A model generated the notes under the pieces. That model had not been told where the DNA came from and did no database searches. It saw nothing but the letters and a program-made list of their open reading frames with translations. Source: Ferranicluibacter rubi (GTDB taxonomy: Bacteria; Pseudomonadota; Alphaproteobacteria; Rhizobiales; Rhizobiaceae). From it: 64,000 nucleotides of DNA. The translations under genes and the position numbers were made by a program. Numbering within the stretch: position 1 is the stretch's first letter; each line of letters begins with the position of its first letter. The stretch spans positions 62,001 through 126,000 of the forward strand of contig NZ_JAANCM010000009.1 of assembly GCF_011603255.1 (NCBI RefSeq), read 5' to 3'. Positions 12,861 to 21,973 of the stretch are shown here, piece by piece.

Positions 12861-12968
12861 TTTAGCTGTGGGTTGCGCCCGATGACGGGCGCGGGACTTC
12901 GCAAATTCTGATAGGCATCAAGACTGCCGGCGTGGCGGCGCGGCATTCCAGACGAGAACGAGGGTTTC

Positions 12969-14480
12969 ATGAAGGTCGGCATCGACATGGGGACGGCGAT
13001 GGACGGCGCGTCCGTACCGCTCGATATCGAAGAATTGCTGGCGACGCGCCTTCTGGTGCAGGGCAATTCCGGTTCCGGAAAATCGCATCTGCTCCGCCGC
13101 CTTCTCGAGCAATCCGCACCCTGGGTGCAGCAATGCATCATCGATCCGGAAGGCGACTTCGTGACGCTGGCCGACAAGTTCGGCCATGTGGTGGTGGAAG
13201 GCGAGCGGACGGAGGCGGAGCTTGTGGGCATCGCTTCGCGCATCCGCCAGCATCGCGTCTCCTGCGTTCTCTCGCTGGAAGGGCTCGATATCGAGCAGCA
13301 GATGCGCACTGCTGGCCTTTTCCTCAATGCTCTGTTCGATGCCGACCGGGAGTTTTGGTATCCGATCCTCGTGGTCGTGGACGAGGCGCAGTTGTTTGCG
13401 CCCTCGGTCGGCGGCGACGTGACCGAGGAGGTGCGCAAGCTCTCGCTTGGCGCGATGACCAATCTGATGTGCCGCGGCCGTAAACGCGGTCTCGCCGGTG
13501 TGATCGCGACGCAGCGGCTGGCGAAGCTTGCCAAAAACGTGGCAGCGGAAGCCTCCAACTTCCTGATGGGACGCACCTTTCTTGATATCGACATGGCGCG
13601 CGCTGCCGACCTGCTCGGCATGGATCGGCGGACGGCGGAGATGTTTCGCGATCTGAAGCGGGGCTCCTTCGTGGCGCTCGGGCCTGCCTTGTCGCGCCGT
13701 CCGCTGCCGGTGACGATCGGGACGGTGGAGACCTCGGCACGGTCGACCAGTCCGATGCTGACGCCTCTGCCGGAGGCGATGGCGGATGTGGAAGACCTGA
13801 TCTTCACGCCCGACCCGGACGAACTCACCCGGCCGCTGACGCGCCGAACAGTGCCGGCACCCCGGCCGGCGACGGATATTCTGGCCGAACTCTCGCGTCC
13901 CCGCCCGGAACCCGTGGCACCCATCGAGGCGCGTCCGCAGCAGCCGGACATGCCGCCGGCCGACCGGGATGCGCTCCTCGACCAGATCCTCGCCGAAATC
14001 CTCGATCATCCCGGTGCGGCCTTCCGGGCCGATGCGGAGCTGTTTCAGGACTTCCTCGTGCGCTGCCGTATCCGTCGCGTGCCGGGTGCAGCACTTTCCC
14101 TGTCGGCGTTCCGCCGCAAGATGGCGATCAGCCGCTCCGGCGTCGATGCCGATACGGCTGCGACCGACGCCTGGAAGACGGCGCTCGACCTGTCGCGGCA
14201 GGTGACGGAGGATCTGCAGGGCGTGTTTCTCAACGTTGCGCAGGCTGCCTTGCGGGGGCTGCCATGCCCCTCCGACCTGATGATCGCGCGCGCCTACGGC
14301 ACCCATTCCTCACGCCGCGCCCGCCGTTTGCTCGGCTATTTCGAAGAGCAGGGGCTGATCGTCGTGCACGGCGATGCGGCCGGCCGACGGATCGTTGCGT
14401 TTCCCGACCTGAATACCGAAACGGCGCCGGGCGATCCGAATGCTGCGCTCGACATGGACGAGCGGAGCGCTGCGGAATAG
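12969..14480 (+). CDS. HerA-like (DUF87) ATPase
   Basis: 503 residues. Walker A is GNSGSGKS at 32-39 and Walker B VVVDEAQ at 135-141, followed by ATQRLAKLAKNVAAEASNFLMGR, the sensor/arginine region of HerA/FtsK-type motors. After about residue 270 comes a proline-rich linker (about 280-320) and then a roughly 170-residue helical C-terminal domain that I do not recognise. HerA motors process or translocate DNA, usually with the NurA nuclease; no NurA neighbour exists here. The protein is widespread in Rhizobiales as a single gene; its role is unknown. The next genes on the minus strand are a VapBC pair. Confidence 0.85.
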   Translation: MKVGIDMGTAMDGASVPLDIEELLATRLLVQGNSGSGKSHLLRRLLEQSAPWVQQCIIDPEGDFVTLADKFGHVVVEGERTEAELVGIASRIRQHRVSCVLSLEGLDIEQQMRTAGLFLNALFDADREFWYPILVVVDEAQLFAPSVGGDVTEEVRKLSLGAMTNLMCRGRKRGLAGVIATQRLAKLAKNVAAEASNFLMGRTFLDIDMARAADLLGMDRRTAEMFRDLKRGSFVALGPALSRRPLPVTIGTVETSARSTSPMLTPLPEAMADVEDLIFTPDPDELTRPLTRRTVPAPRPATDILAELSRPRPEPVAPIEARPQQPDMPPADRDALLDQILAEILDHPGAAFRADAELFQDFLVRCRIRRVPGAALSLSAFRRKMAISRSGVDADTAATDAWKTALDLSRQVTEDLQGVFLNVAQAALRGLPCPSDLMIARAYGTHSSRRARRLLGYFEEQGLIVVHGDAAGRRIVAFPDLNTETAPGDPNAALDMDERSAAE

Positions 14481-14481
14481 G

Positions 14482-14916
14482 TCAGGTCGGGATGAGGTGA
14501 AGGGCTTCGGCGCCGCCGATGACGGTTGTCACATCGATATGACGGTCGAAGGTCGCAAGCCTGCCGCCCTTCGACGCGGCAAGGCCGAGGAGATAGGTAT
14601 CGGTGATTTGATTGTGGTGGGTGATTCTCTCGAGGGAAAAGAAAGAGGCGTTTGCGAGGCTGACGTCATCCGCCCAAGAATGCCGTCTGGCACGTTTTGC
14701 TATCATATCGATCATTCCGGAGACGACGACGGCCGAGCCGGGGTAACGGACATAGGTTCGGTTGCTCAGTATCCGAATGACGCCGTTCTCCGTGATCGGG
14801 CATGTGGCCCAGCCATCCTCGCCGAGATCACGTATCCATTCGTGTGCGGCGCTATGAAACGGACTGCCGGCGTCCAGCAGCGCGATCAGGACATTCACAT
14901 CGAGAAGATAGATCAT
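14482..14916 (-). CDS. vapC: PIN-domain ribonuclease toxin, VapC family
   Basis: A 144-residue PIN domain with acidic metal-binding residues at Asp6 (YLLDVNVLIALLD), Glu43 (ITENGVIRIL), Asp106 (ITDTYLLGLA) and Asp124 (LATFDRHID). VapC toxins cleave tRNA or rRNA when their antitoxin is degraded. The start ATG overlaps the stop of the upstream antitoxin gene (ATGA), the usual antitoxin-first VapBC order. The toxin stop is directly adjacent to, and convergent with, the 3' end of the HerA-like gene. Target RNA cannot be predicted. Confidence 0.92.
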   Translation of the reverse strand: MIYLLDVNVLIALLDAGSPFHSAAHEWIRDLGEDGWATCPITENGVIRILSNRTYVRYPGSAVVVSGMIDMIAKRARRHSWADDVSLANASFFSLERITHHNQITDTYLLGLAASKGGRLATFDRHIDVTTVIGGAEALHLIPT

Positions 14917-15140
14917 GCCTCCTCGTCTCGAAGCGCGTTGACCATCTCCAGAGTTGTGACCGGGGTGCCCGGGGTATAGGGGAGAACCGGAAATCCGTTT
15001 CTCTCCACTCCCGTCGGCGATCGTTCAAGGGAGCCGCGCACGAGGTCGGAAACAATCTCGTCGAACGTTTTCTTCTCGCGTGCGGCCATTCCTTCGACGG
15101 CGTCAACGAGGTCTTCATCGATCCTTGCAGTCCGCGGCAT
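14913..15140 (-). CDS. vapB: ribbon-helix-helix antitoxin of the VapBC pair
   Basis: A 75-residue protein with an N-terminal ribbon-helix-helix-like segment (RTARIDEDLVDAVEGMAARE, then KTFDEIVSDLVRGSL). The C-terminal tail is rich in Pro/Thr and Asp/Glu and would wrap the toxin. The start ATG 15140 is chosen because the RHH strand begins just after it and a promoter lies immediately upstream; the open frame extends further upstream but without similarity. It should neutralise the downstream PIN toxin and repress its own promoter. Confidence 0.85.
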   Translation of the reverse strand: MPRTARIDEDLVDAVEGMAAREKKTFDEIVSDLVRGSLERSPTGVERNGFPVLPYTPGTPVTTLEMVNALRDEEA

Positions 15141-15159
15141 GACGTTCTCCACATCCGAG

Positions 15160-15193
15160 AGGTCCTTATACCTGACAACATCGGTCACCTCAA
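15160..15193 (-). promoter_or_regulatory. vapBC promoter and candidate operator
   Basis: On the minus strand TTGAGG (15188-15193) and TATAAG (15165-15170) are 17 bases apart, about 20 bases upstream of the antitoxin ATG. The -10 lies inside the palindrome-like AGGT-N6-ACCT (15160-15173), a plausible binding site for the RHH antitoxin. Confidence 0.5.
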
Positions 15194-15243
15194 CGCATGC
15201 CCTATGTTGACAATTCCATGACTTGCCCCTAAACACCGCGACA

Positions 15244-15270
15244 ACGCCGGGCCGCAAAGCCCGGTGTTTT
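15244..15270 (+). terminator. rho-independent terminator upstream of rpsD
   Basis: ACGCCGGGC (15244-15252) pairs with GCCCGGTGT (15259-15267) followed by TTTT and ATTT. It points along the plus strand although the nearest upstream plus-strand gene (the HerA-like ATPase) ends 760 bases away, beyond the minus-strand VapBC pair. Confidence 0.7.
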
Positions 15271-15272
15271 AT

Positions 15273-15302
15273 TTGACATGTCCCGTGGCGTCTCCGTTAG
15301 CT
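15273..15302 (+). promoter_or_regulatory. probable rpsD promoter
   Basis: A consensus -35 TTGACA (15273-15278) and TTAGCT (15297-15302) 18 bases on. This leaves a leader of about 100 bases before the rpsD start. Confidence 0.5.
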
Positions 15303-15406
15303 TAATGCGAGAGGCCTGTCAGAACGGCGCAAGCGGTTCAGAGGAGGGCGTGTTTCCTTCATCCTGTCTGGCAACGGACGGGTGCAACGTTCTGAAAGGA
15401 AATGCG

Positions 15407-16024
15407 ATGAGCAAGCGCGAATCGTCCAAGTACAAAATCGACCGCCGTATGGGCGAGAACATCTGGGGTCGTCCGAAGTCCCCGGTGAACCGCCGCGAAT
15501 ACGGCCCCGGCCAGCACGGCCAGCGTCGCAAGTCCAAGCTTTCGGACTTCGGTGTTCAGCTGCGCGCCAAGCAGAAGCTCAAGGGCTACTACGGCGACAT
15601 CCGCGAGAAGCAGTTCCGCGCGACCTACGACGAAGCCAACCGCCGCAAGGGCGACACCTCGGAGAACCTGATCGGTCTGCTCGAATCGCGTCTCGACGCG
15701 ATCGTGTACCGCGCCAAGTTCGTTCCCACGGTCTTTGCTGCCCGTCAGTTCGTCAACCATGGCCACGTCACGGTCAACGGCGTTCGCGTCAACATCGGTT
15801 CGTACCGCTGCAAGGTCGGCGACGTCATCGAAGTTCGTGAAAAGTCCAAGCAGCTCGTTTCCGTTCTCGAAGCCGTCGGCCTCGCAGAGCGTGACGTTCC
15901 CGACTACATCGAAGTCGATCACAACAAGATGGTTGCGACCTTCGCACGCATCCCGTTCCTTGCAGACGTGCCTTACGCCGTTATCATGGAACCGAACCTG
16001 GTCGTCGAATTCTATTCGCGATAA
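15407..16024 (+). CDS. rpsD: 30S ribosomal protein S4
   Basis: 205 residues, the usual length for rhizobial S4, opening [20 protein letters not shown]. The S4 RNA-binding domain lies in the middle ([20 protein letters not shown], then [18 protein letters not shown]). S4 is a primary 16S rRNA binder that nucleates assembly of the 30S subunit. The start ATG 15407 has TGAAAGGA at 15393-15400 as ribosome binding site; an in-frame ATG further up at 15278 lies on the -35 element and is not used. It has its own promoter and terminator. Confidence 0.99.
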   Translation: MSKRESSKYKIDRRMGENIWGRPKSPVNRREYGPGQHGQRRKSKLSDFGVQLRAKQKLKGYYGDIREKQFRATYDEANRRKGDTSENLIGLLESRLDAIVYRAKFVPTVFAARQFVNHGHVTVNGVRVNIGSYRCKVGDVIEVREKSKQLVSVLEAVGLAERDVPDYIEVDHNKMVATFARIPFLADVPYAVIMEPNLVVEFYSR

Positions 16025-16060
16025 GCTTTTGGCCAGGCTTCGGCCTTGCACATTCGGGAA

Positions 16061-16089
16061 AAAGCCGCTCCATTCGGGGCGGCTTTTTT
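16061..16089 (+). terminator. rho-independent terminator after rpsD
   Basis: AAAGCCGCTCC pairs with GGGGCGGCTTT (16061-16071 with 16076-16086) around a four-base loop, followed by a run of T to 16089. Confidence 0.88.
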
Positions 16090-16126
16090 CATGCGAAGAA
16101 CCGCCTGGCAACGACGTGAGGACCCC

Positions 16127-17071
16127 ATGTCGGATACGGAACATCTCGATCTCCAGTCGGTGCTCGACGACATCTATGCAGCCGTCGAGCCGCGGCGCGG
16201 CGAGGGGAAGGTTGCGGACTATATCCCCCAGCTTGCCCGCATCGACCCCAAGAGCTTCGGCATGGCGATCGTCACCGTCAATGGCAAGGTGTTTTCCGTG
16301 GGCGATGCCGCGGTTCCATTCTCGATCCAGAGCATTTCCAAGGTCTTCACGCTGACGCTGGCGCTCGGCAAGCATGGCGAGCGACTGTGGAAGCGGGTGG
16401 GGCGCGAGCCGTCGGGTTCTGCCTTCAACTCGATCGTGCAGCTGGAGCATGAGGGCGGAAAGCCGCGCAATCCCTTCATCAATGCCGGCGCCATCACGAT
16501 CAGCGACCTCATTCTTGCCGGCCACACGCCGCGCGAGGTGATCGGCGAGATCCTGCGCTTCATGCGGATGCTGGCCGATGACGAGGATATCTCGATCGAT
16601 CCGCAGGTGGCGAAATCGGAGGCCGCGACGGGTTTCCGCAATGCGGCGCTCGCCAATTTCATGCGGTCCTTCGGCAAGCTCGATCATCCCGTAGAGCATG
16701 TCCTCGGGGTCTATTTCCACCACTGCGCCATTGCGATGACCTGCGTGCAGCTTGCCAGGGCCGGCCTGTTCCTGGCCAATAACGGGCAGCAGCCGGGCAC
16801 GGGGCACTCCATCGTGTCGCGCCAGCGGGCGCGCCGTATCAACGCGCTGATGCTGACCTGCGGCCATTACGACGGCTCCGGCGATTTCGCCTATCATGTC
16901 GGCCTTCCCGGCAAGAGCGGCGTCGGCGGCGGCATCATGGCGGTGGCGCCGGGTAAGGCCGCGGTTGCCGTCTGGTCGCCGGGGCTGAACGAGAACGGAA
17001 ATTCGCAGCTCGGCTCGGTGGCGCTGGAAATGCTGGCGAACCGCACCGGATGGTCCGTGTTCGGCGCGTAA
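16127..17071 (+). CDS. glsA: glutaminase A
   Basis: A 314-residue serine-dependent glutaminase with a beta-lactamase-like fold, hydrolysing glutamine to glutamate and ammonia. The catalytic Ser-x-x-Lys is in [16 protein letters not shown] (Ser69, Lys72), and [27 protein letters not shown] carries the family signature (quoted here as [14 protein letters not shown] and NPFINAGAI). [12 protein letters not shown] near residue 262 is the C-terminal KSG-like motif. Start ATG 16127 is preceded by GTGAGGA; the ATG at 16046 lies within the rpsD terminator. It stands alone. Confidence 0.95.
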   Translation: MSDTEHLDLQSVLDDIYAAVEPRRGEGKVADYIPQLARIDPKSFGMAIVTVNGKVFSVGDAAVPFSIQSISKVFTLTLALGKHGERLWKRVGREPSGSAFNSIVQLEHEGGKPRNPFINAGAITISDLILAGHTPREVIGEILRFMRMLADDEDISIDPQVAKSEAATGFRNAALANFMRSFGKLDHPVEHVLGVYFHHCAIAMTCVQLARAGLFLANNGQQPGTGHSIVSRQRARRINALMLTCGHYDGSGDFAYHVGLPGKSGVGGGIMAVAPGKAAVAVWSPGLNENGNSQLGSVALEMLANRTGWSVFGA

Positions 17072-17191
17072 CGCGATCTTCGGATCGATTTGTCTTGATC
17101 TTGACACGTCCGGCGGGCATGGCAGGCCATCCAAACGCATCCGCGTGCCTGTCGGCCTCCTGCCGAAGAGCCTCTGCCGGAAAGCCCGTCG

Positions 17192-18097
17192 ATGACACCT
17201 GATTCCATGCTGCTGAACGACGATCCCAAGGGATCGCACATCGAACCTCTGGCCGAACCGCCCGCCGATCTGCCGGCGATCTTTCGCGGCATGCCGGACA
17301 GCGTCAGCTTCAACAAGCTGCGCAAGCGCCTCTTGCGCAATGTCCGCCAGGCGATCGAAGATTTCGGGATGCTGAATGGCCAGAAGCGCTGGCTGATCGG
17401 CGTGTCCGGTGGCAAGGACAGCTACAGCCTGCTGGCGCTGCTGATCGACCTGCAATGGCGCGGCCTGCTGCCGGTCGAGCTGATTGCCTGCAATCTGGAT
17501 CAGGGCCAGCCCAACTTCCCCAAGCACATCCTGCCGGAGTATCTCGCGTCCATCGGTGTGCGTCACCGCATCGAGTATCGCGACACCTATTCGATCGTGA
17601 AGGAGAAGGTGCCGGCGGGCGGGACCTATTGCGCGCTCTGTTCCCGCCTGCGGCGTGGCAATCTCTACCGGATCGCCCGTGAGGAGGGCTGCGATGCCCT
17701 TGTACTCGGCCATCACCGCGAGGACATTCTCGAGACCTTCTTCATGAACTTCTTCCACGGCGGGCGGCTGGCGACGATGCCGGCAAAGCTCGTCAATGAC
17801 GAGGGCGACCTGACGGTGCTCAGGCCGCTGGCCTATGCGGCGGAAGACGATCTCGCGAAATTCGCCGCCGCCATGCAGTTCCCGATCATCCCCTGCGACC
17901 TTTGCGGCTCGCAGGACGGGCTGGAGCGCAATGCGATGAAGGCGATGCTGGCCGACATCGAAGCCCGCATGCCCGGCCGCAAGGACACGATGCTGCGCGC
18001 GCTCGGCCATGCCAACCCGTCGCACCTGCTCGACCCCAAGCTTTTCGACTTCCAGTCGCTGACGACGCAACCTACAAAAACGGAGCATCTTTCATGA
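17192..18097 (+). CDS. ttcA: tRNA 2-thiocytidine(32) synthetase TtcA
   Basis: A 301-residue PP-loop ATPase that thiolates cytidine 32 of certain tRNAs with a [4Fe-4S] cluster. The PP-loop SGGKDS is at 72-77. The cluster/catalytic cysteines are in CALC (Cys148, Cys151) and CDLC (Cys236, Cys239), and [15 protein letters not shown] is also characteristic. Its last codons overlap the next gene's start (ATGA), coupling it to the phosphatase-like gene. Being Fe-S dependent, it is a plausible client of the SUF system at 55-62 kb. Confidence 0.96.
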   Translation: MTPDSMLLNDDPKGSHIEPLAEPPADLPAIFRGMPDSVSFNKLRKRLLRNVRQAIEDFGMLNGQKRWLIGVSGGKDSYSLLALLIDLQWRGLLPVELIACNLDQGQPNFPKHILPEYLASIGVRHRIEYRDTYSIVKEKVPAGGTYCALCSRLRRGNLYRIAREEGCDALVLGHHREDILETFFMNFFHGGRLATMPAKLVNDEGDLTVLRPLAYAAEDDLAKFAAAMQFPIIPCDLCGSQDGLERNAMKAMLADIEARMPGRKDTMLRALGHANPSHLLDPKLFDFQSLTTQPTKTEHLS

Positions 18098-18921
18098 CCC
18101 GCGAGATCGACATTGCCGGACTGGCCAACCTGCTGCAGGAGGCCGCCGCAATCGAAATCATGCCGCGCTTCCGCAATCTTTCGAGCGGCGACGTCCGGAT
18201 GAAGACGGAGGCGATCGACCTCGTCACCGAGGCCGACGAAGCGGCGGAGCGGCTGATCAAGGCGCGCATCGGCGATGTCGTTCCGGGGGCGCTGTTCATC
18301 GGCGAGGAGTCGGTTGCCGCCGACCCTGCGCTTCTGGACAAGCTCGCCGGCGCCGACGTCGCCGTCATCGTCGATCCGATCGACGGCACCTTCAACTACG
18401 CCGCGGGAATGCCGCTGTTCGGTGTGATGGCGAGCGTGGTCGCAGGCGGTGAGACGATCGCCGGGATCATCTACGATCCGATGGGCAATGACTGGGTGAT
18501 CGCGGAGAAGGGGGCCGGCGCGTGGCTTTGCCGTGCAGACGGATCGCAGGACCAGCTTTCGGTCACCCCGGCGCCGGCGACGCTTGCGGATCTCGTTGGC
18601 TGCGCGTCCACGGGGTTCTATGCGCCGGACGCGCGCCGGACCATCATGGGCAACATGGCCAGCGTGCGGATCGCGACCAGCTACCGCTGCGCAGCGCATG
18701 AGTACCGCGCCTTCTCCGCCGGGCACTTCCACTTTCTGATGTATCAGAAGCTGATGCCGTGGGACCATCTGGCGGGTTGCCTGATCGCAGAAGAGGCCGG
18801 CGCCTATGTTCGCCGCTTCGATGGTTCGCGCTACCAGCCGCAGCATCTGGATGGTGGTCTGCTGGTCGCGTCCGATGAGGCAAGCTGGCATCTGCTGCGG
18901 GAGAAGGTTTTCACGATCTGA
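18094..18921 (+). CDS. inositol monophosphatase family protein
   Basis: 275 residues with the metal-dependent phosphatase motifs GEES (70-73), DPIDGT (94-99) and WDHLAG (223-228), which bind the catalytic Mg2+ ions. Family members hydrolyse inositol-1-phosphate, histidinol-phosphate or 3'-phosphoadenosine 5'-phosphate; nothing here decides which. The start ATG overlaps the ttcA stop. A bidirectional terminator follows at 18945. Confidence 0.92.
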   Translation: MTREIDIAGLANLLQEAAAIEIMPRFRNLSSGDVRMKTEAIDLVTEADEAAERLIKARIGDVVPGALFIGEESVAADPALLDKLAGADVAVIVDPIDGTFNYAAGMPLFGVMASVVAGGETIAGIIYDPMGNDWVIAEKGAGAWLCRADGSQDQLSVTPAPATLADLVGCASTGFYAPDARRTIMGNMASVRIATSYRCAAHEYRAFSAGHFHFLMYQKLMPWDHLAGCLIAEEAGAYVRRFDGSRYQPQHLDGGLLVASDEASWHLLREKVFTI

Positions 18922-18944
18922 CGTCTTGGACAGACTGTGATACC

Positions 18945-18973
18945 AAAAAGGGCGGCCAGTGGCCGCCCTTTTT
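18945..18973. terminator. bidirectional terminator between convergent genes
   Basis: AAAAAGGGCGGCC pairs with GGCCGCCCTTTTT around a three-base loop. It serves the phosphatase gene on plus and the MFS gene ending at 18998 on minus. Confidence 0.88.
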
Positions 18974-18997
18974 CGATTCTGCCGCCAAGGCTGTTCG

Positions 18998-20275
18998 TCA
19001 ATGGCCGCCCATGCCCGGTTCCATCTCCGGCTCGTCGCCGGGGTGGGTAAAGAGCTGTCCGCGTTCGGCCCAGAGCACGGCAAGGATGGTGAATATGCCG
19101 AAAAGGGCGAAGCCGACGAAGAGCGGGCGCACCGTCCCGTCGAACATCTGCCCGATCATGCCGCCGAGGAGAGCGCCGCCGGTGGTTGAGACGAAGCCGG
19201 TGACCGCCGTCGCCGTCCCCGCGATATGGCCCATGGGCTCCAGGCAGATGGCGGTGAAGTTCGTGGTGATGACGGCGAAGAACATCAGCATGATGCTGAG
19301 CATCAGATAGGTGAAGAGGAAGGATGGCGTGCCGAAGAACGCGACGCCGACCGCGAGCAGTCCGAGTGCTGTGAAGATGATCATGCAGGCATGGGAAATT
19401 CGGCGCATGCCGAAGCGGCGGACGAAGTAGCCGTTTATGAAGTTGGCGACTGCGATGCCGGACGCCGTACCGGCAAAGGCGATCGGCAGCCAGTCGCCGA
19501 GGCCATAAACCGTTCCGAAGATCTGCTGCACCGTGACGATGAAGGTGCAGATGACGGCGGTGAACAGCGTGAGGCCGAGCATGTAGCCGCAGGTGATGCG
19601 GTTGGTGAGGACCGTGCGGAAGCCGCCGGAGATCGCTGCGACTGAGAGGGGCAGCCGCTCGGAAACCGGCAGCGATTCGCGCATGCGCAGGCTCGCCCAG
19701 ACGAACAGGATCGCGCCGATGACGCCAAGCAGAATGAAGATCCAGTGCCAGTCGGCATAGGTGAGCACAGCCTGGCCGAAGGACGGCGCGAGGATCGGCA
19801 CCAGCATGAAGACGATCATGATGTAGGACATGACCCGGGCCATCTCGCGGCCATCGAAGCAGTCGCGCGTGATCGCCGTGGTGGTGATGCGGATGGCGGC
19901 GCCGCCGACGCCTTGGGCGAAGCGGAAGGCGAGGAGGGCCGTAAAACTCTCCGTCCAGGCGGCGGCAAAGGTCGTGACCGTGAAGATGGCCAGGCCAAGC
20001 AGCAGGATCGTGCGCCGGCCGAAGGCATCCGCAAGACTGCCGAAGACCAGCTGGGCGAAGCCGAAGCCGAAGAAGTAGACCGCGATGACCAGCTGCGCGT
20101 CGTTCGGATTGGGCACATTGAGCGAGCTGGCGATATGCGGTAGCGCGGGGAGCATGCTGTCGATGGCGACCGCAATGCTCGCCGTCATCAAAGCGATGGT
20201 GATGACGAACTCGCGGAAGCCGAGCCCGATGCGTTGCGAGCCTTGCGGCAGAGGAGGCTGGGAGGGGGTGGACAT
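18998..20275 (-). CDS. Bcr/CflA-type MFS multidrug exporter (downstream copy)
   Basis: A 425-residue twelve-helix major facilitator. The loop 2-3 motif A appears as GSLADAFGRRTILLLG near residue 79, helix 4 as FRFAQGVGGAAIRITTTAI and helix 5 as PILAPSFGQAV, all typical of the Bcr/CflA proton-driven drug exporter family. The C-terminus has a short methionine/acidic/glycine/histidine tail. It lies 30 bases downstream of a paralogue on the same strand, so the pair is probably one operon; the substrates are unknown. Confidence 0.9.
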   Translation of the reverse strand: MSTPSQPPLPQGSQRIGLGFREFVITIALMTASIAVAIDSMLPALPHIASSLNVPNPNDAQLVIAVYFFGFGFAQLVFGSLADAFGRRTILLLGLAIFTVTTFAAAWTESFTALLAFRFAQGVGGAAIRITTTAITRDCFDGREMARVMSYIMIVFMLVPILAPSFGQAVLTYADWHWIFILLGVIGAILFVWASLRMRESLPVSERLPLSVAAISGGFRTVLTNRITCGYMLGLTLFTAVICTFIVTVQQIFGTVYGLGDWLPIAFAGTASGIAVANFINGYFVRRFGMRRISHACMIIFTALGLLAVGVAFFGTPSFLFTYLMLSIMLMFFAVITTNFTAICLEPMGHIAGTATAVTGFVSTTGGALLGGMIGQMFDGTVRPLFVGFALFGIFTILAVLWAERGQLFTHPGDEPEMEPGMGGH

Positions 20276-20305
20276 ACGGATCTCGATCTTAAGGGCGGTT
20301 GGGGC

Positions 20306-21547
20306 TCAGCCGGCGGGATGGTGGTGATCGGACGAGAACAGGCGGCCGCGCTCGGCCAGCAGCACGAAGAAAAGGCCGATGATGGCGACGGACATGAAGC
20401 CGAATGCCAGCGGCGTGACCGTGCCGTCGAAGGCCTGGCCGATCATGGCGCCGATAAGGGCGCCGCCGATGGTCTGCATGAAGCCGATGACGGAGGATGC
20501 CGTGCCCGCGACATGGCCGAGGGGTTCCATGGCCATGGCGTTGAAGTTCGCGCCGATCAGGCCGAACTGGAACATGGCGCTCCCGTAGAGGATGGCAAAC
20601 AGCCAGAACGGCAGGAAGCCAGCTGCGGAGAACAGGGCCCAGACGGCGCTGGCTGCTACGAAGAGCAGAAGCGCGATGTGGGATACCCGGTGCATGCCGT
20701 AGCGGCCGACGAGGCGCGAATTGGTGAAGGACGCCACCGCCATGAGGCCCGCGAAACAGGCAAAGACCAGCGGGAAGTAATTGCCGAGGCCGAACACGCC
20801 GACCATGACCTGCTGGGCCGAATTGATGAAGCCGAACAGTGCGCCGAAGATGAAAGAGATCGACAGCGCGTAACAGAGTGCCGTGCGATTGCCGAGAACG
20901 ATGGCGAAGGAGGCGGCAATGCCCTTGATCGTGAACGGGCGGCGGTTCTCCGGGGCAAGCGTCTCCGGCAGGTAGAGCACGACGAGCACGGTCGCGAAGA
21001 ACGCGTAGATGGAGATGACCAGGAAGATCATGTGCCATTCGGCAAACAGCATGACCAGCTGGCCGATGCTCGGTGCAATGACGGGCACGACCATGAAGAC
21101 CATCATGACGAGCGACATGACCTCGGCCATCATGCGCCCGCCATAGATATCGCGGACGATGGAGACGCTGATGACGCGGGTGGCGGCAGCGCCGAGGCCC
21201 TGCACGAAGCGCAGAGCGAGCAGTGCGCCGAAGCTTGGCACGAAGACGATGGCGAAGGCACAGAGCGCATAGATCACCAACCCGGCGATCAGCGGCATCT
21301 TGCGCCCGAACCTGTCGGACAGCGGCCCGAAGAAGAGCTGGGCGCTGCCCATGCCGATCAAGTAGGAGGTGATCACGAACTGGCGGCTGTTCTCGTCGGC
21401 AACACCGAGGCTTTGGCCGATCTCCTGCAAGCCCGGCAGCATCATGTCGATCGACAGGGCGTTGATCGACATCAGCATGGCCATGATGGCGATGAACTGA
21501 CCCTTCGACAACGGCATCGCGATGGCGGGTTCCGTGGTGGACGTCAT
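20306..21547 (-). CDS. Bcr/CflA-type MFS multidrug exporter (upstream copy)
   Basis: 413 residues. It has the same layout as its neighbour: GPLSDRFGRKMPLIAG (motif A), RFVQGLGAAATRVISVSIVR and PVIAPSIGQLV, with matching C-terminal GHVAGTASSVIGFMQTIGGA. The start ATG 21547 is chosen because an AGGA precedes it by nine bases and helix 1 follows soon after; the frame is open for another 45 codons upstream without similarity. It ends in a histidine-rich DHHHPAG tail. The two genes are tandem paralogues but clearly diverged. Confidence 0.9.
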   Translation of the reverse strand: MTSTTEPAIAMPLSKGQFIAIMAMLMSINALSIDMMLPGLQEIGQSLGVADENSRQFVITSYLIGMGSAQLFFGPLSDRFGRKMPLIAGLVIYALCAFAIVFVPSFGALLALRFVQGLGAAATRVISVSIVRDIYGGRMMAEVMSLVMMVFMVVPVIAPSIGQLVMLFAEWHMIFLVISIYAFFATVLVVLYLPETLAPENRRPFTIKGIAASFAIVLGNRTALCYALSISFIFGALFGFINSAQQVMVGVFGLGNYFPLVFACFAGLMAVASFTNSRLVGRYGMHRVSHIALLLFVAASAVWALFSAAGFLPFWLFAILYGSAMFQFGLIGANFNAMAMEPLGHVAGTASSVIGFMQTIGGALIGAMIGQAFDGTVTPLAFGFMSVAIIGLFFVLLAERGRLFSSDHHHPAG

Positions 21548-21658
21548 TTTCAAAAGTCCTTCCATCCCGCCGCTTTGCGGCAGGCGATCCGACGGAAGCA
21601 CGCGGCAGCGCCGCGCATCGGCCGGACGTTCAGCCATAGGTCGTAGCCGATCCCGAGA

Positions 21659-21688
21659 CCAAGTGATCGCTTGATCGGGGATCATTGG
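21659..21688 (-). promoter_or_regulatory. imperfect palindrome upstream of the MFS pair
   Basis: CCAAGTGATC (21659-21668) and GATCATTGG (21680-21688) form an inverted repeat around GCTTGATCGGG, about 110 bases upstream of the first exporter gene. It could be a repressor site; no regulator gene is adjacent. Confidence 0.25.
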
Positions 21689-21916
21689 CCCATAGCGCTT
21701 TTCAACGAAATCTGCCGGAAACCGGCCATGATGGGATGCATCGCTGCTGTCCCGGTGTGTCTGTGAGAGGACGGATCACCGCATGATTCGGAACCCTGAT
21801 CAAACATATCGCGGTGCTCGCGGCTTCGGTAGCGCAATCCGGCAACAGCTGCGTGACGACATATCGACCGGCAGCTGCCGCGTATTTACTTTTCAACGGG
21901 TCGGGATGCCTCGGCT

Positions 21917-21946
21917 GAAAACAATGACCCCGGCGCGAGGCCGGGG
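21917..21946 (-). terminator. rho-independent terminator after grxD
   Basis: CCCCGGC (21928-21934) pairs with GCCGGGG (21940-21946). On the minus strand the stem is followed by TCATTGTTTTC. Confidence 0.65.
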
Positions 21947-21973
21947 ACCAGATATCTTGCAGAGGAAGCCGGA

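Larger units (their letters stand above)
21548..21973. other. 426-base spacer between grxD and the exporter pair
   Basis: No gene is supported here. It contains the exporter upstream region with an imperfect palindrome (21659-21688) and the grxD terminator (21917-21946). The rest shows no structure I can interpret. Confidence 0.5.

Noticed and set aside
15359-18088. 909-codon minus-strand open frame across rpsD, glsA and ttcA
   Set aside because: It lies antisense to three certain genes and crosses their spacers and a terminator. No domain or ribosome binding site.
20234-21646. 470-codon plus-strand open frame opposite an MFS exporter
   Set aside because: Composition is extreme (Glu/His/Asp/Gly repeats) as expected from the complement of membrane-protein codons.
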